Below, piece by piece: positions 54,858 through 63,495 of a stretch of 64,000 nucleotides of DNA; positions within the stretch are counted from its first letter, which is position 1; each line of letters opens with the position of its first letter. The stretch spans positions 16,191 to 80,190 of the forward strand of contig NZ_KB907625.1 of the NCBI RefSeq assembly GCF_000382145.1. Direction: 5' to 3'. Below the pieces are notes generated by a model, which saw nothing but the letters and a program-made list of their open reading frames with translations, did no database searches and was not told the DNA's origin. A program made the position numbers and the translations under genes. Origin of the DNA: Psychrobacter lutiphocae DSM 21542 (lineage in GTDB: Bacteria; Pseudomonadota; Gammaproteobacteria; Pseudomonadales; Moraxellaceae).

Positions 54858-56546
54858 TCAAGCACTAGCTGCTCGATAGCTTAGCGCCTCACTCAAATGA
54901 GCGCTTTCAATATTGGGACTACCTGCCAGATCAGCGATAGTTCGTGCTACTCTTAGCAAGCGATGATAACCCCTTGCTGATAAGTTGAGCTTAGATTGTG
55001 CCATTGCCAGCAAATTCTTTTCGTTGTCACCAAGTACAATATGCTCATCTATTTCACCTGGTGTTAGCTCACTGTTAGGCTTGCTTTGCCTGTCTTGTTG
55101 TCGCTGATAGGCGGTAGTGACACGCTGACGCACCTGCTTTGATGCCTCTCCCATACTGCTGTTCTGCAAGTCACTGATGGGCAAAGCGGGTACATTGACA
55201 TGCAAGTCTATTCTATCTAGTAGAGGACCTGAAATCTTATCCTGATATCGCTGAATTTGCTCAGGACGACAATGACAGCGTCCAGAAGGATCTCCATAAT
55301 AGCCACAAGGACAAGGATTCATGGCTGCTACTAACTGAAAGTTAGCAGGAAAAGTAGCTTGTTGATTGGCACGACTAATGGTAATCTGCTTCGATTCTAG
55401 TGGCTGACGCAATACTTCGAGTACTTTGCGGTCAAATTCGGGCATTTCATCCAAAAAAAGCACTCCTTTATTGGCCAAGGTTATCTCACCAGGTTTTGGG
55501 CGTGAGCCTCCACCGACCAAAGCCACAGCAGATATGGTGTGGTGAATTTCGCGAAAAGGTCGGGTGCCATACTGATACTCGGTATCCGTCACTGAGTAGG
55601 TACTAGCGACTTCTAATGCTTCTTCATCATTCAAATCAGGTAAAATAGTCGGTAAACGTGCCGCCATCAAGGTTTTTCCTGAACCAGGTGGCCCAGTTAA
55701 CAATAAGGAGTGCCCACCAGCCGCTGCAATTTCTAAGGCACGTCGAGCATGATGCTGCCCTTTAACATCTGCTAAATCCACTTTATAACTGGCAGTGACG
55801 ATGGGCGCTTTCGATATCACAGGTGACAGTTGCCCCTCTGTATTGACATCACCATTAGCTTGATAACTCATACAATTTTCAGCACGCAAATGTTCACATA
55901 CCACTTGCAAGGTTGAAGCTGCATAAACAGTAACGCCTGCCACACGGCTGGCTTCTGCACCATTATTAGCTGGCACTATCAACTTAATAGAGGTAGTGTT
56001 GCTAGAACTTGTATTGGCAGCGATACTAGATGAAGCTTGGTTAATTTGCTGCTGTTGGCTTGACATTGTTGACTGCTGAGGATGATTGCTTTTAGTTTTG
56101 ACACTGTTGGCAGCCTGTTTGTTTCTGGCAACCTGTTGTGCTTTGTTGGCTTCACTCTTGATCGCTCGTGCTACTGCCAGACTGCCCGATACGGGTCGCA
56201 AATCACCATTTAGCGCCAACTCTCCGATAAATTCATAACCTGCTAACCACCCTGCCTCTATCTGACCACTGGCAGCCAAAATTCCCAGAGCTATCGGTAA
56301 ATCTAGGCGGGCACCATCTTTCGGTAAATCAGCTGGTGCCAAGTTAATGGTCAATCGCCGATTGGGAAATTGAAAATTGGCATTGATAATTGCTGAGCGT
56401 ACTCTATCTTTACTTTCACGTACTGCTGCTTCAGGCAGTCCCACTATGGTCAAAGCTGGCAATCCTTGAGATAGATGCACCTCTACCATTACTTTTGGTG
56501 CGTGCAATCCAACGACAGAGCGGGTACAAACTTGAGCAAAAGACAT
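54858..56546 (-). CDS. comM: ComM/YifB-type Mg-chelatase-like AAA+ ATPase
   Basis: The 562-aa protein has the YifB N-terminal domain (HAPKVMVEVHLSQGLPALTIVGLPEAAVRESKDRVRSAI), Walker A GPPGSGKTLMA (about residue 285), Walker B VLFLDEMPEF, sensor QLVAAMNPCPCG with the Zn-like GRCHC cysteines, and the C-terminal helical lid ARGYHRLLRVARTIADL. ComM is a hexameric branch-migration helicase used in natural transformation. A Gln/Ser/Asn-rich insert (about residues 145-195) makes it about 55 aa longer than usual. The stop lies 48 bp from a MITE. Competence is inferred, not shown. Confidence 0.9.
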   Translation of the reverse strand: MSFAQVCTRSVVGLHAPKVMVEVHLSQGLPALTIVGLPEAAVRESKDRVRSAIINANFQFPNRRLTINLAPADLPKDGARLDLPIALGILAASGQIEAGWLAGYEFIGELALNGDLRPVSGSLAVARAIKSEANKAQQVARNKQAANSVKTKSNHPQQSTMSSQQQQINQASSSIAANTSSSNTTSIKLIVPANNGAEASRVAGVTVYAASTLQVVCEHLRAENCMSYQANGDVNTEGQLSPVISKAPIVTASYKVDLADVKGQHHARRALEIAAAGGHSLLLTGPPGSGKTLMAARLPTILPDLNDEEALEVASTYSVTDTEYQYGTRPFREIHHTISAVALVGGGSRPKPGEITLANKGVLFLDEMPEFDRKVLEVLRQPLESKQITISRANQQATFPANFQLVAAMNPCPCGYYGDPSGRCHCRPEQIQRYQDKISGPLLDRIDLHVNVPALPISDLQNSSMGEASKQVRQRVTTAYQRQQDRQSKPNSELTPGEIDEHIVLGDNEKNLLAMAQSKLNLSARGYHRLLRVARTIADLAGSPNIESAHLSEALSYRAASA

Positions 56547-56882
56547 AAAGATACCTTAACCTTAGGTGTTATTTTTGTTATTTTATTTTTCTTATTTTAA
56601 TGCTGATTGTTTCGTAGCCTTCATTGTTTAGAGGCGATATGAATTATAAATAAGGCAGTGGTTGGCATATTCATGCATTAGCAACAAACAACCCATTAAT
56701 ATTTTTTATCCTTAACTATAAATTTATAATAAATTATTAATTATCACTTCGCAATCTATAACTAGTCCATTTCTTTTAACAACATATCAAAGTCCTGCTA
56801 CTTTAGGCTTACAGGCGCAGTCTATGAAATTTGTTATAATGAGCCCCATTAATGTTTTCATAGCATCTGTGAGGCTAGCTTT
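56547..56882. other. 336-bp divergent interval comM/hemN
   Basis: AT-rich DNA with an extended -10 promoter for hemN at 56832-56840. I looked for an FNR-type TTGAT...ATCAA box and did not find one. No gene is seen. Confidence 0.5.
56832..56840 (+). promoter_or_regulatory. Extended -10 promoter of hemN
   Basis: TGTTATAAT: TATAAT (56835-56840) with an upstream TG, 42 bp from the hemN ATG. Confidence 0.5.
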
Positions 56883-58451
56883 ATGACTAATTCTGCAATA
56901 TTTACAGACCAAGCCAACCTTCCCCCCTCAACTCAACGCTCGGATTTTGTTCCCCCAAATCCTTACGCAAAAAAACAGTTTGATACTGCTACCTCTGACA
57001 TGCCGCAATTAGAATACGATGAGGCTTTGATTCACAAATACAATCGTTCAGGGCCCCGCTATACTTCGTATCCCACTGCTTTGGAGTTTAAACCTATCGA
57101 AAGTGCTACTGAATTAAATATTTTAACCAGTCGTGACCCGAATACGCCTCTTTCGCTATATTTTCATATCCCTTTTTGTCGCCATCTTTGCTACTACTGC
57201 GCCTGCAATAAGATCATCACCAAAAAGAACAGCGATGCTGGTGACTATTTAGAGTACTTAAAAAAAGAAGTCAAACAAAAACGGGCCTTATTAGAGCTTC
57301 CTGACTCAGGTGGCAAACCTTATGTCAAACAGTTACATCTAGGTGGTGGCACACCGACCTTCTTTAGCGATGCAGAGCTGATTGAATTATGGCAGTTTTT
57401 ACAGACTCAGTTTGAATTTGCACCGACATCACCAGCAGATACCTCTGATGAGCATCCTGAGATTGGTGATTATTCAGTAGAAATAGATCCAAGAGAGATT
57501 AGAGAGACGACTCTTGAAGTTTTACGTAATCTAGGCTTTAATCGAGTCAGCTTCGGGGTACAAGATTTAGATGACAAAGTCCAAATTGCGGTCAATCGAG
57601 TACAGTCTGAAGAACTTATTCGTAAGGTTATGGACGAAACCCGTCGCCTAGGCTTTAAGTCCACCAATATTGATTTAATCTATGGGCTGCCGCATCAAAC
57701 CCCTCAAACCTTTGCCAAAACGGTAGAGACCATTATCGATATATCACCAGATAGATTGTCTATTTTTAATTATGCCCACTTACCTCATCGCTTTAAAGCA
57801 CAACGCCAAATCAAGGACGAGGATTTACCTAGTCCAAGCCAAAAACTTGAGATGTTTAGCAATACCATAGCCGCGTTAAATGATGCGGGATATCAGTATA
57901 TTGGCATTGATCACTTTGCTAAGCCTGATGACAGCATGGCAGTGGCGCAGCGTGAAGGAGTTTTACACCGTAATTTCCAAGGGTATACCATTCTCGGTGA
58001 CTGTGACTTATTAGGTTTTGGCGTATCTTCGATCAGTCAGATTAATAGCACCCTTCATGCTAATAGAGGCAATACCTCTACTCACATTTTGCAGAACCAT
58101 ACGGATTTAGATGAGTATAAAGCGATGGTAGATGCCGGAAAATTACCCGCTGTTAGACACATCAAGACCAACATTCAAGACCGTTTACGCGGTTATGTGA
58201 TTTCAAACTTACTTTGCCATGACTACATCGACTTTAAAGACTTAAACCAAAAGTTTGGTATTGATGCCATCACCTACTTTATTGATGAAATTCAGCAGCT
58301 TGGAGAGATGCAGCAAGACAGATTAATTGATATGGATGCGGCAGGTATTCGTATCTTACCTAAAGGTCGTCTGCTTGCCCGTAACGTGGCTATGGTGTTT
58401 GACACTTACTTAGCGAGTAAGGAAAAAGGCCGCTTTTCAAAAGTGATTTAG
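56883..58451 (+). CDS. hemN: Oxygen-independent coproporphyrinogen III oxidase HemN
   Basis: A radical-SAM enzyme that converts coproporphyrinogen III to protoporphyrinogen IX without oxygen. The 522-aa protein has RSGPRYTSYPTA, then the cluster motif Cys99-x3-Cys103-x2-Cys106 followed by Cys108 (CRHLCYYCAC), GGGTPTF, and the C-terminal HemN domain (RGYVISNLLCHDYIDF, GIRILPKGRLLARNVAMVFDTY). An N-terminal extension of about 45 residues precedes the family start, so it is longer than E. coli HemN (457 aa). GAGGCTAGCTTT precedes the ATG. Monocistronic. Confidence 0.94.
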   Translation: MTNSAIFTDQANLPPSTQRSDFVPPNPYAKKQFDTATSDMPQLEYDEALIHKYNRSGPRYTSYPTALEFKPIESATELNILTSRDPNTPLSLYFHIPFCRHLCYYCACNKIITKKNSDAGDYLEYLKKEVKQKRALLELPDSGGKPYVKQLHLGGGTPTFFSDAELIELWQFLQTQFEFAPTSPADTSDEHPEIGDYSVEIDPREIRETTLEVLRNLGFNRVSFGVQDLDDKVQIAVNRVQSEELIRKVMDETRRLGFKSTNIDLIYGLPHQTPQTFAKTVETIIDISPDRLSIFNYAHLPHRFKAQRQIKDEDLPSPSQKLEMFSNTIAALNDAGYQYIGIDHFAKPDDSMAVAQREGVLHRNFQGYTILGDCDLLGFGVSSISQINSTLHANRGNTSTHILQNHTDLDEYKAMVDAGKLPAVRHIKTNIQDRLRGYVISNLLCHDYIDFKDLNQKFGIDAITYFIDEIQQLGEMQQDRLIDMDAAGIRILPKGRLLARNVAMVFDTYLASKEKGRFSKVI

Positions 58452-58474
58452 AGGCTTTTAGCTCAATAAAAAAT

Positions 58475-58508
58475 GACAAGGCTGGCACTTTTAGTCCAGT
58501 CTTGTTAT
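58475..58508 (+). terminator. Terminator-like hairpin after hemN
   Basis: GACAAGGCTGG (58475-58485) pairs with CCAGTCTTGTT (58496-58506), with one G-T pair. The T-tract is short. Confidence 0.5.
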
Positions 58509-58553
58509 TCTAATTAGGATGAGATTAAAGCAATATGCTATAAAGCATACTAA

Positions 58554-58655
58554 TACCTTTTCTAAAAAATAACCTATCTTTGTCAAACTCGTTGAACCTA
58601 CTATATGTAGCGTTTGCACTCGTTTTCCTCGATAGCTTAATTTTTAGATTTGGTA
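58554..58655. repeat. Family-D palindromic element (copy D2)
   Basis: Ends TACC (58554) and GGTA (58655) are inverted. Arms TTTTCTAAAAAATAACCTAT and ATAGCTTAATTTTTAGATTT pair imperfectly. The whole matches D1 (31443) in the opposite orientation. Confidence 0.65.
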
Positions 58656-58674
58656 TAATTTAATGACATAGATT

Positions 58675-58711
58675 GAAAACACCCTCACAGTTAACAAACC
58701 ATGAGGGTGTC
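58675..58711 (-). terminator. Terminator of the decarboxylase gene
   Basis: ACACCCTCA (58679-58687) pairs with TGAGGGTGT (58702-58710). On the minus strand the stem is followed by TTTTC. Confidence 0.65.
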
Positions 58712-58755
58712 GGACAATTTAGAAATATCATACTAAAGCATTAGAAATCCAGACA

Positions 58756-60414
58756 TTAGAATAAGGCTGCTTGTTTTGCCAATACAGGGGGGATATCCAT
58801 CACACCTGTAAATACCTCTATAAATACCATTTTGTCCGTTGTTTCTTTCGCTTGTGCGATTGCAGATTTAAGCTCACCTGCTGTTTTCGCTTTAAGTATC
58901 AGACAGTTGTCATCAGTTGCCCCAAAGGCTTTGGGGATAAGTTGCCAGTCAATATTAGGGATATCGTTATAGATTTCTTCTTCCCCATGAATAGCCCGTT
59001 CAATAGTATATCCTGAATTATTGATTAATAGGATAACTGGGTTTAGCTTTTCACGTAGCATAATGGCTATGTCTTGAATGGTTAGTAATGAAGATCCATC
59101 ACCGATTAATAAAATAGAGCGTTTGTCTGCAGATGCAATACCTGCGCCTAAACTGGCTGGCAAGGTATAACCAATTGATCCCCAAAGAGGCTGCCCATGG
59201 AAGGTTACTCCTTTTGGTAATGGAATTGGACCCATACCATTATAAGAAGTACCTTGTTCAGCAAATACCAAGCTATTTTCAGTTAAGTTATCTGCCACAA
59301 TATGCCATAAGTCTTGCTGTAACAAAGCGTCATCGTCATCTGCTTGTTGCTGATACGTTTCAATACTGCCTTGAAGCGGTTTGGGAACGACCTTAATACC
59401 AGAGGTTAATACCTCATGTAACACTTGCAGGGCATCTTTCATACTTATAGGCGCAAATACTTTATCGCCTATACTAGACTCTTCCTCACTTATATTAATG
59501 GTACGTGATGCTTCAATTTCCTGACTAAAGCCTGAGCTGGTTGTATCAGTAAATGTAACACCGACCATTATCAGACACTCAGAGTTTTCAACCGCATCCT
59601 TCACGACTGGATCTGACACACTTGCATAATACACTCCAGCCCAGCGCTCACTTTGCTCATTGAGTAGTGACTTACCCCAAGAGAGGGTCGCATAAGGAAT
59701 ACTCGTATCTTCAATAAGTTCATTTAGCGCATTTTTAAGCCCTAAGTACTTAACCATGATATCGGCAAGTAGCATGGTTTCTTTACCATCTATGAACTGA
59801 ATTAAAGCCTGTTTAAACTCATCTAGTGCTTGCTGACTGGTATGATTATCACGTTGTAGGTCAAGTTTTTTAGAGGGCGGATAAATAGGCATTTGTGCCA
59901 CATCAGCGGGCAGTGAAATATAGCCAGGACGTTGTTTTTTAACTATCTGAGTAATAACGTAATCAATCTGTGAGGCAGCATTTTCTGGGGTGATAATTGC
60001 CTGAGCAACCGATACTGATTCAGCCATTTTGGCAAAATTATCAAAGATACCATTACCCAAACTATGGTGTAATACTAATTTTTTATCCTGTAACTTCATT
60101 TTCGGAGCACCAGTAATATGAAGTACTGGTGCGTACTCTGCATAAGAGCCGGCAGTCGCATTAATAGCTGACAGCTCACCCACACCAAAGGTGGTCACCA
60201 TAGCAGCAAACCCACGTTCACGAGCATATCCATCTGCCGCATAACCAGCATTTAGCTCATTGGTATTGCCTACCCAACGAAGCTTATCCGAAGCAAGTAT
60301 ATTGTCTAAAAATAAAAGATTATAGTCACCGGGAACACCAAACACTTCGGTTGCGCCAGCTTCAGCAATCCGATCAAACAAATAGTCTGCGATGGTATAG
60401 TTTTCTATTGTCAT
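58756..60414 (-). CDS. Thiamine-diphosphate 2-oxo acid decarboxylase (indolepyruvate/pyruvate decarboxylase type)
   Basis: The protein of about 552 aa has the PDC/IpdC layout: TIADYLFDRIAEAGATEVFGVPGDYN at the N-terminus, catalytic Glu in NELNAGYAADGYAR, the paired His motif LVLHHSLGNG that separates decarboxylases from acetolactate synthases, and the ThDP motif GDGSSLLT...LLINNSGYTIE (from about residue 435). The substrate (pyruvate, indolepyruvate or phenylpyruvate) cannot be read from motifs alone. ATG at 60414 has GAGG nine bases upstream; a longer frame reaches 60477 but lacks support. No adh or aldehyde dehydrogenase gene is adjacent. Confidence 0.88.
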   Translation of the reverse strand: MTIENYTIADYLFDRIAEAGATEVFGVPGDYNLLFLDNILASDKLRWVGNTNELNAGYAADGYARERGFAAMVTTFGVGELSAINATAGSYAEYAPVLHITGAPKMKLQDKKLVLHHSLGNGIFDNFAKMAESVSVAQAIITPENAASQIDYVITQIVKKQRPGYISLPADVAQMPIYPPSKKLDLQRDNHTSQQALDEFKQALIQFIDGKETMLLADIMVKYLGLKNALNELIEDTSIPYATLSWGKSLLNEQSERWAGVYYASVSDPVVKDAVENSECLIMVGVTFTDTTSSGFSQEIEASRTINISEEESSIGDKVFAPISMKDALQVLHEVLTSGIKVVPKPLQGSIETYQQQADDDDALLQQDLWHIVADNLTENSLVFAEQGTSYNGMGPIPLPKGVTFHGQPLWGSIGYTLPASLGAGIASADKRSILLIGDGSSLLTIQDIAIMLREKLNPVILLINNSGYTIERAIHGEEEIYNDIPNIDWQLIPKAFGATDDNCLILKAKTAGELKSAIAQAKETTDKMVFIEVFTGVMDIPPVLAKQAALF

Positions 60415-60897
60415 TTTTTTACCTCTGTCATTTTGTTCTATTTTAATTATTTTTTTAATAGATAACCTGTTCAACAAATATGCTTATAAATACATATGTA
60501 ATTATAACAGCATAATTCTTTAATAAAGCCACCTATAACTAAAAGTAGCTTTGCTTAAAGATATTAGCAATACATTTAGCAGATGTTAAATAATAGATAT
60601 GTTATTTAGCGTTAAAGAAGTGTAATCTTTTTACTAGCGTTCAACAGAGTCTAGCTATTCTAAGCTAAAAAATTATTCTAAATCAAAAAGATAGCAATAT
60701 TGAGGCTAATAATTTACCTATCTTTTGAGCTAATATACCTGCTCTCTTTATACCCCCTAAAATATTCATATATCCCTAAAACAAAAAAATCGAACAGCTT
60801 TTAAATAAAAGCTATTCGATTATATTCAGTAAGCTACCTAAGTCTTTTATACTTCTCAAATTAGCGCTACTTATATTATATTTACATTGAATGGCTA
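60415..60897. other. 483-bp interval decarboxylase/qmcA
   Basis: Holds the decarboxylase promoter region (60415-60780, AT-rich, no clear boxes) and the qmcA terminator (60782-60820). No gene is seen. Confidence 0.5.
60782..60820 (-). terminator. Terminator of the nfeD-qmcA operon
   Basis: AATCGAACAGCTTTT pairs with AAAAGCTATTCGATT with one mismatch and a 4-nt loop. The plus-strand A-run before it gives the T-run on the minus strand. Confidence 0.85.
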
Positions 60898-61758
60898 TTA
60901 CGTCTTGAACTTGTCACCAACCATTCCTTTCACAGTACTTACAATATCTGCTGGCAATACCACCATTTTTGAATTATCAGACTCAGCAAGCTCACGCATC
61001 GCTTTGATATATTGTTCACCGAGTAAATATACAACTGGCATCTCTTCTGTCCCCATAGCTTGTGAAACTAAGCGTATCGACTCTTCTGAAGCTTTTGCCA
61101 AAACGACTTGAGCTTCAGCATCACGGCGTGAGGCCTCTAAACGACCATCCGCCTCTAAAATAGCAGCCTGCTTCTGACCATCAGCACGGGTTACAGTTGC
61201 TCGGCGCTGACGCTCTGCTGCTGCTTGCTCTTCCATCGCGGTTTGCATCGTATCAGAAGGGTTGATATCCTGAATCTCGACTGTTTTTAAGGTAATGCCC
61301 CAGTCTGCGATGTCTTCTGAAATGGCCTGTTTTAACAAAGCTTTGATATGATCTCGGCTAGATAAAGCACTGTCTAAATCCATCTCACCAATGATAGAGC
61401 GCAGCGAGGTCTGCACTAAATTACGGATACCATGTTCGTAGTCTTCAATACCATATACTGCCTTTTCTGGCTGCACAATACTGATATAAGCCACAGCATT
61501 GGCAATAATCACCACGTTATCGCGGGTAATCACTTCTTGTGATGGGATGTCTAATACAATATCTTTAGTCGTTAATTTATAAGCCACATCATCAACATAC
61601 GGAATAATAATATTTAAGCCAGGCTCTAAGGTCTGATGATACTTCCCTAAACGTTGCACAATCCATTTGTAACCTTGTGGTACAATTCTGACGCCTTTAA
61701 ATATGGTAAACACCACTAGAGCAATTAAAACCAACATAACCACACTAAAACCACCCAT
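60898..61758 (-). CDS. qmcA: SPFH/band 7 membrane protein, QmcA-like
   Basis: The 286-aa protein has one N-terminal TM (residues about 3-22), a band 7/SPFH domain (VPQGYKWIVQRLGKYHQTLEPGLNIIIPYVDDVAYKL, then IPSQEVITRDNV, and LRSIIGEMDLDSALSSRDHI) and an Ala/Glu/Arg-rich coiled coil (EEQAAAERQRRATVTRADGQKQAAILEADGRLEASRRDAEAQV). These stomatin-like proteins oligomerise at the membrane and help FtsH-type quality control. An NfeD gene lies 116 bp upstream, the standard two-gene unit. The usual length is about 305 aa. Confidence 0.93.
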   Translation of the reverse strand: MGGFSVVMLVLIALVVFTIFKGVRIVPQGYKWIVQRLGKYHQTLEPGLNIIIPYVDDVAYKLTTKDIVLDIPSQEVITRDNVVIIANAVAYISIVQPEKAVYGIEDYEHGIRNLVQTSLRSIIGEMDLDSALSSRDHIKALLKQAISEDIADWGITLKTVEIQDINPSDTMQTAMEEQAAAERQRRATVTRADGQKQAAILEADGRLEASRRDAEAQVVLAKASEESIRLVSQAMGTEEMPVVYLLGEQYIKAMRELAESDNSKMVVLPADIVSTVKGMVGDKFKT

Positions 61759-61874
61759 CTTCCTTACTCCTGCTTTCTTTATCTATTAAAGTTTATTATT
61801 TTATAGTTCACTCATACTAATTTTCATGCTAAATATTATGCTAATTTGAAATTGCTGACTATCTATATTGCTGA

Positions 61875-62351
61875 CTATCGATAATGCACTTTTGGCGGTA
61901 GCTTGGCTGGTGCAACCACCAACTCATTACCAATAACTTCAACCACTACGACTCTTTGACCCAGCTCTAGTGGCTCACCACGCGTACGACAACGCCATTC
62001 TGTTGCACCGACAATGGGTACACTAAAACGTATGGTGCCCACTTTATCTAAGGTAGGAACTTTGGTAATAATACCAGTTTCACCAATAATGATGCTGCCA
62101 CCTAGACCTGCCTTGGTGCGATCTACCGATAAAGGTTTGACATATTTAAACCAGACCACCACCATTAGGATAGAAAATACCAGCCACAAAATAACTTGCA
62201 AAAATTCTGGCAAAGGTAATAGCCAACTCAACAGAGCAACAATCACTGCTGCAATACCAAACCAGAGGGTCGCAAAGGTGGTTAGGAACATTTCGGCAAT
62301 AATCAGTACACCACCGAGCACCAACCAATGCCAAGGTTCTATTACAAACAT
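61875..62351 (-). CDS. NfeD-like membrane protein (YbbK type)
   Basis: The 158-aa protein has three or four TM segments in residues 5-73 (WHWLVLGGVLIIAEMFLTTFATLWFGIAAVIVALLSWLLPLP) and a C-terminal OB-fold (GETGIITKVPTLDKVGTIRFSVPIVGATEWRCRTRGEPLELGQRVVVVEVIGNELVV). NfeD proteins pair with SPFH proteins in membrane microdomains, and qmcA follows at 116 bp on the same strand. The short form without a ClpP-like domain is the NfeD1b type. Confidence 0.9.
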   Translation of the reverse strand: MFVIEPWHWLVLGGVLIIAEMFLTTFATLWFGIAAVIVALLSWLLPLPEFLQVILWLVFSILMVVVWFKYVKPLSVDRTKAGLGGSIIIGETGIITKVPTLDKVGTIRFSVPIVGATEWRCRTRGEPLELGQRVVVVEVIGNELVVAPAKLPPKVHYR

Positions 62352-62511
62352 AATCTTATCCTTAAAACGCTTCTGTCCTTAGTTTTTAATATAAACTCAT
62401 CCTTAAACAACTTTTGTTCTTAAGTCTATATTTAATATTATTTTATGCAATCTGTTATTTATATTAGCATTTTTTACAGCTTACAATTGATTAGTTTTAT
62501 TTTACCCAACA

Positions 62512-62540
62512 AAAAAACGACCGCAATGCGGTCGTTTTTT
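62512..62540. terminator. Terminator after the outer-membrane barrel gene (bidirectional form)
   Basis: AAAAAACGACCGC and GCGGTCGTTTTTT form a perfect stem with a 3-nt AAT loop. It ends the barrel gene at 62576 on the minus strand. Confidence 0.9.
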
Positions 62541-62575
62541 ATGCTCTTTAAATCTATTCTAAAGCAGTTCAGATT

Positions 62576-63139
62576 TTAGAATTTGAAATGTGCACCTAAA
62601 GTAACACCTTCTGCTCTTAGGTCGCCTCTGTTTTCAATTCTATCAACTTTTGGATACCATTCATAAGCTAGTTCAACAGCAGCATTTGAACCAAAGTTAT
62701 AGCCAAAGCCTAAACCACCACCGATACCAGTGTCATATTTAGATCTTTTACCGCGATAAGATACAGCTTTATCTTCAATTTTGATTTTGTGTCTTGCTAC
62801 ACCTAAACGACCTTTAGCATATAAGTCAGAACCAGTAATATTATACTTATATGTAGCAAATAGGCCGTAAGACTCTCCTTTATATTCTTTTCTGCCAACT
62901 GCATTCTTTTCAAAATCTTCTTTCTTAGTCGTGATGTACTCAGCTTCAACACCAACTTCAGGTGTTAACTGTAACCCAAGGTAACCACCATAAGATAAAG
63001 CTTCATCTTTTGCGTCATCTAGGTCATAATAACCAACTTTCGCCCCAATGTATGGCTGTACATTGACAGCAGCTTGAGCGCCAACTGTTAATAATGAGCC
63101 AGCAGCTAGAGCAAGTAACGATTTTTGTAAAAGTTTCAT
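62576..63139 (-). CDS. Outer membrane beta-barrel (porin-family/OmpA-like barrel) protein
   Basis: The 187-aa protein has a Sec signal peptide (LLQKSLLALAAGSLLTVGAQA, cleavage about residue 23) and alternating barrel strands: VQPYIGAKVGYYDL, LSYGGYLGLQLTPEVGVEAEYIT, SYGLFATYKYNI, LYAKGRLGVARHKI, and GIGGGLGFGYNFGSNAAVELAYEWYP. It ends LGAHFKF, the terminal aromatic needed for BAM insertion. No function can be assigned beyond surface barrel. ACAGGAGAACCACA precedes the ATG. A close paralogue lies just upstream, so the pair arose by tandem duplication. Confidence 0.85.
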   Translation of the reverse strand: MKLLQKSLLALAAGSLLTVGAQAAVNVQPYIGAKVGYYDLDDAKDEALSYGGYLGLQLTPEVGVEAEYITTKKEDFEKNAVGRKEYKGESYGLFATYKYNITGSDLYAKGRLGVARHKIKIEDKAVSYRGKRSKYDTGIGGGLGFGYNFGSNAAVELAYEWYPKVDRIENRGDLRAEGVTLGAHFKF

Positions 63140-63495
63140 TGTGGTTCTCCTGTAAAAATAACAGTAATCTTAGCAAGATTACAAAATAGCATTAAACACT
63201 AAAATACTAAACCCGTTTTCTATAACTGAAATAGTAACAAATTATTTCATATAATATGTCGTCTTTTGATAGCTTAGTTGTTAAGTTTTGCAAACAAACA
63301 TCACTAAGCGAACGTTTTACGTCGAAGCAAGGTGAAATGTACTATAAGGACACAGAAATATCAATATTAATTAATGAACCATAAGGCAAAAAAGCAAAAA
63401 GAAAGCGACCGCTAAGCGATCGCTTTCTTGTATATTCATCAATCCTCTGCTTTAGAGGGTGTTTAGAGTGATATCAGACTCTCTTTAGATGCACA
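63140..63495. other. 356-bp spacer between the two barrel paralogues
   Basis: Contains the promoter region of the first barrel gene (near 63140-63300), AT-rich with a short inverted TAATCTTGCTAAGATTA (about 63164-63180 on the plus strand), and the terminator of the second. No gene is seen. Confidence 0.5.
63400..63428 (-). terminator. Terminator of the second barrel gene
   Basis: AGAAAGCGA (63400-63408) pairs with TCGCTTTCT (63420-63428). A plus-strand A-run before it supplies the T-run on the minus strand. Confidence 0.85.

Larger units (their letters stand above)
58452..58755. other. 304-bp convergent interval hemN/decarboxylase
   Basis: It carries the hemN terminator-like hairpin, palindrome D2 and the terminator of the decarboxylase gene. 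No gene is seen. Confidence 0.6.

Noticed and set aside
56547..56882. FNR/Anr box controlling hemN
   Set aside because: No TTGAT-N4-ATCAA-like sequence was found near the extended -10 promoter.
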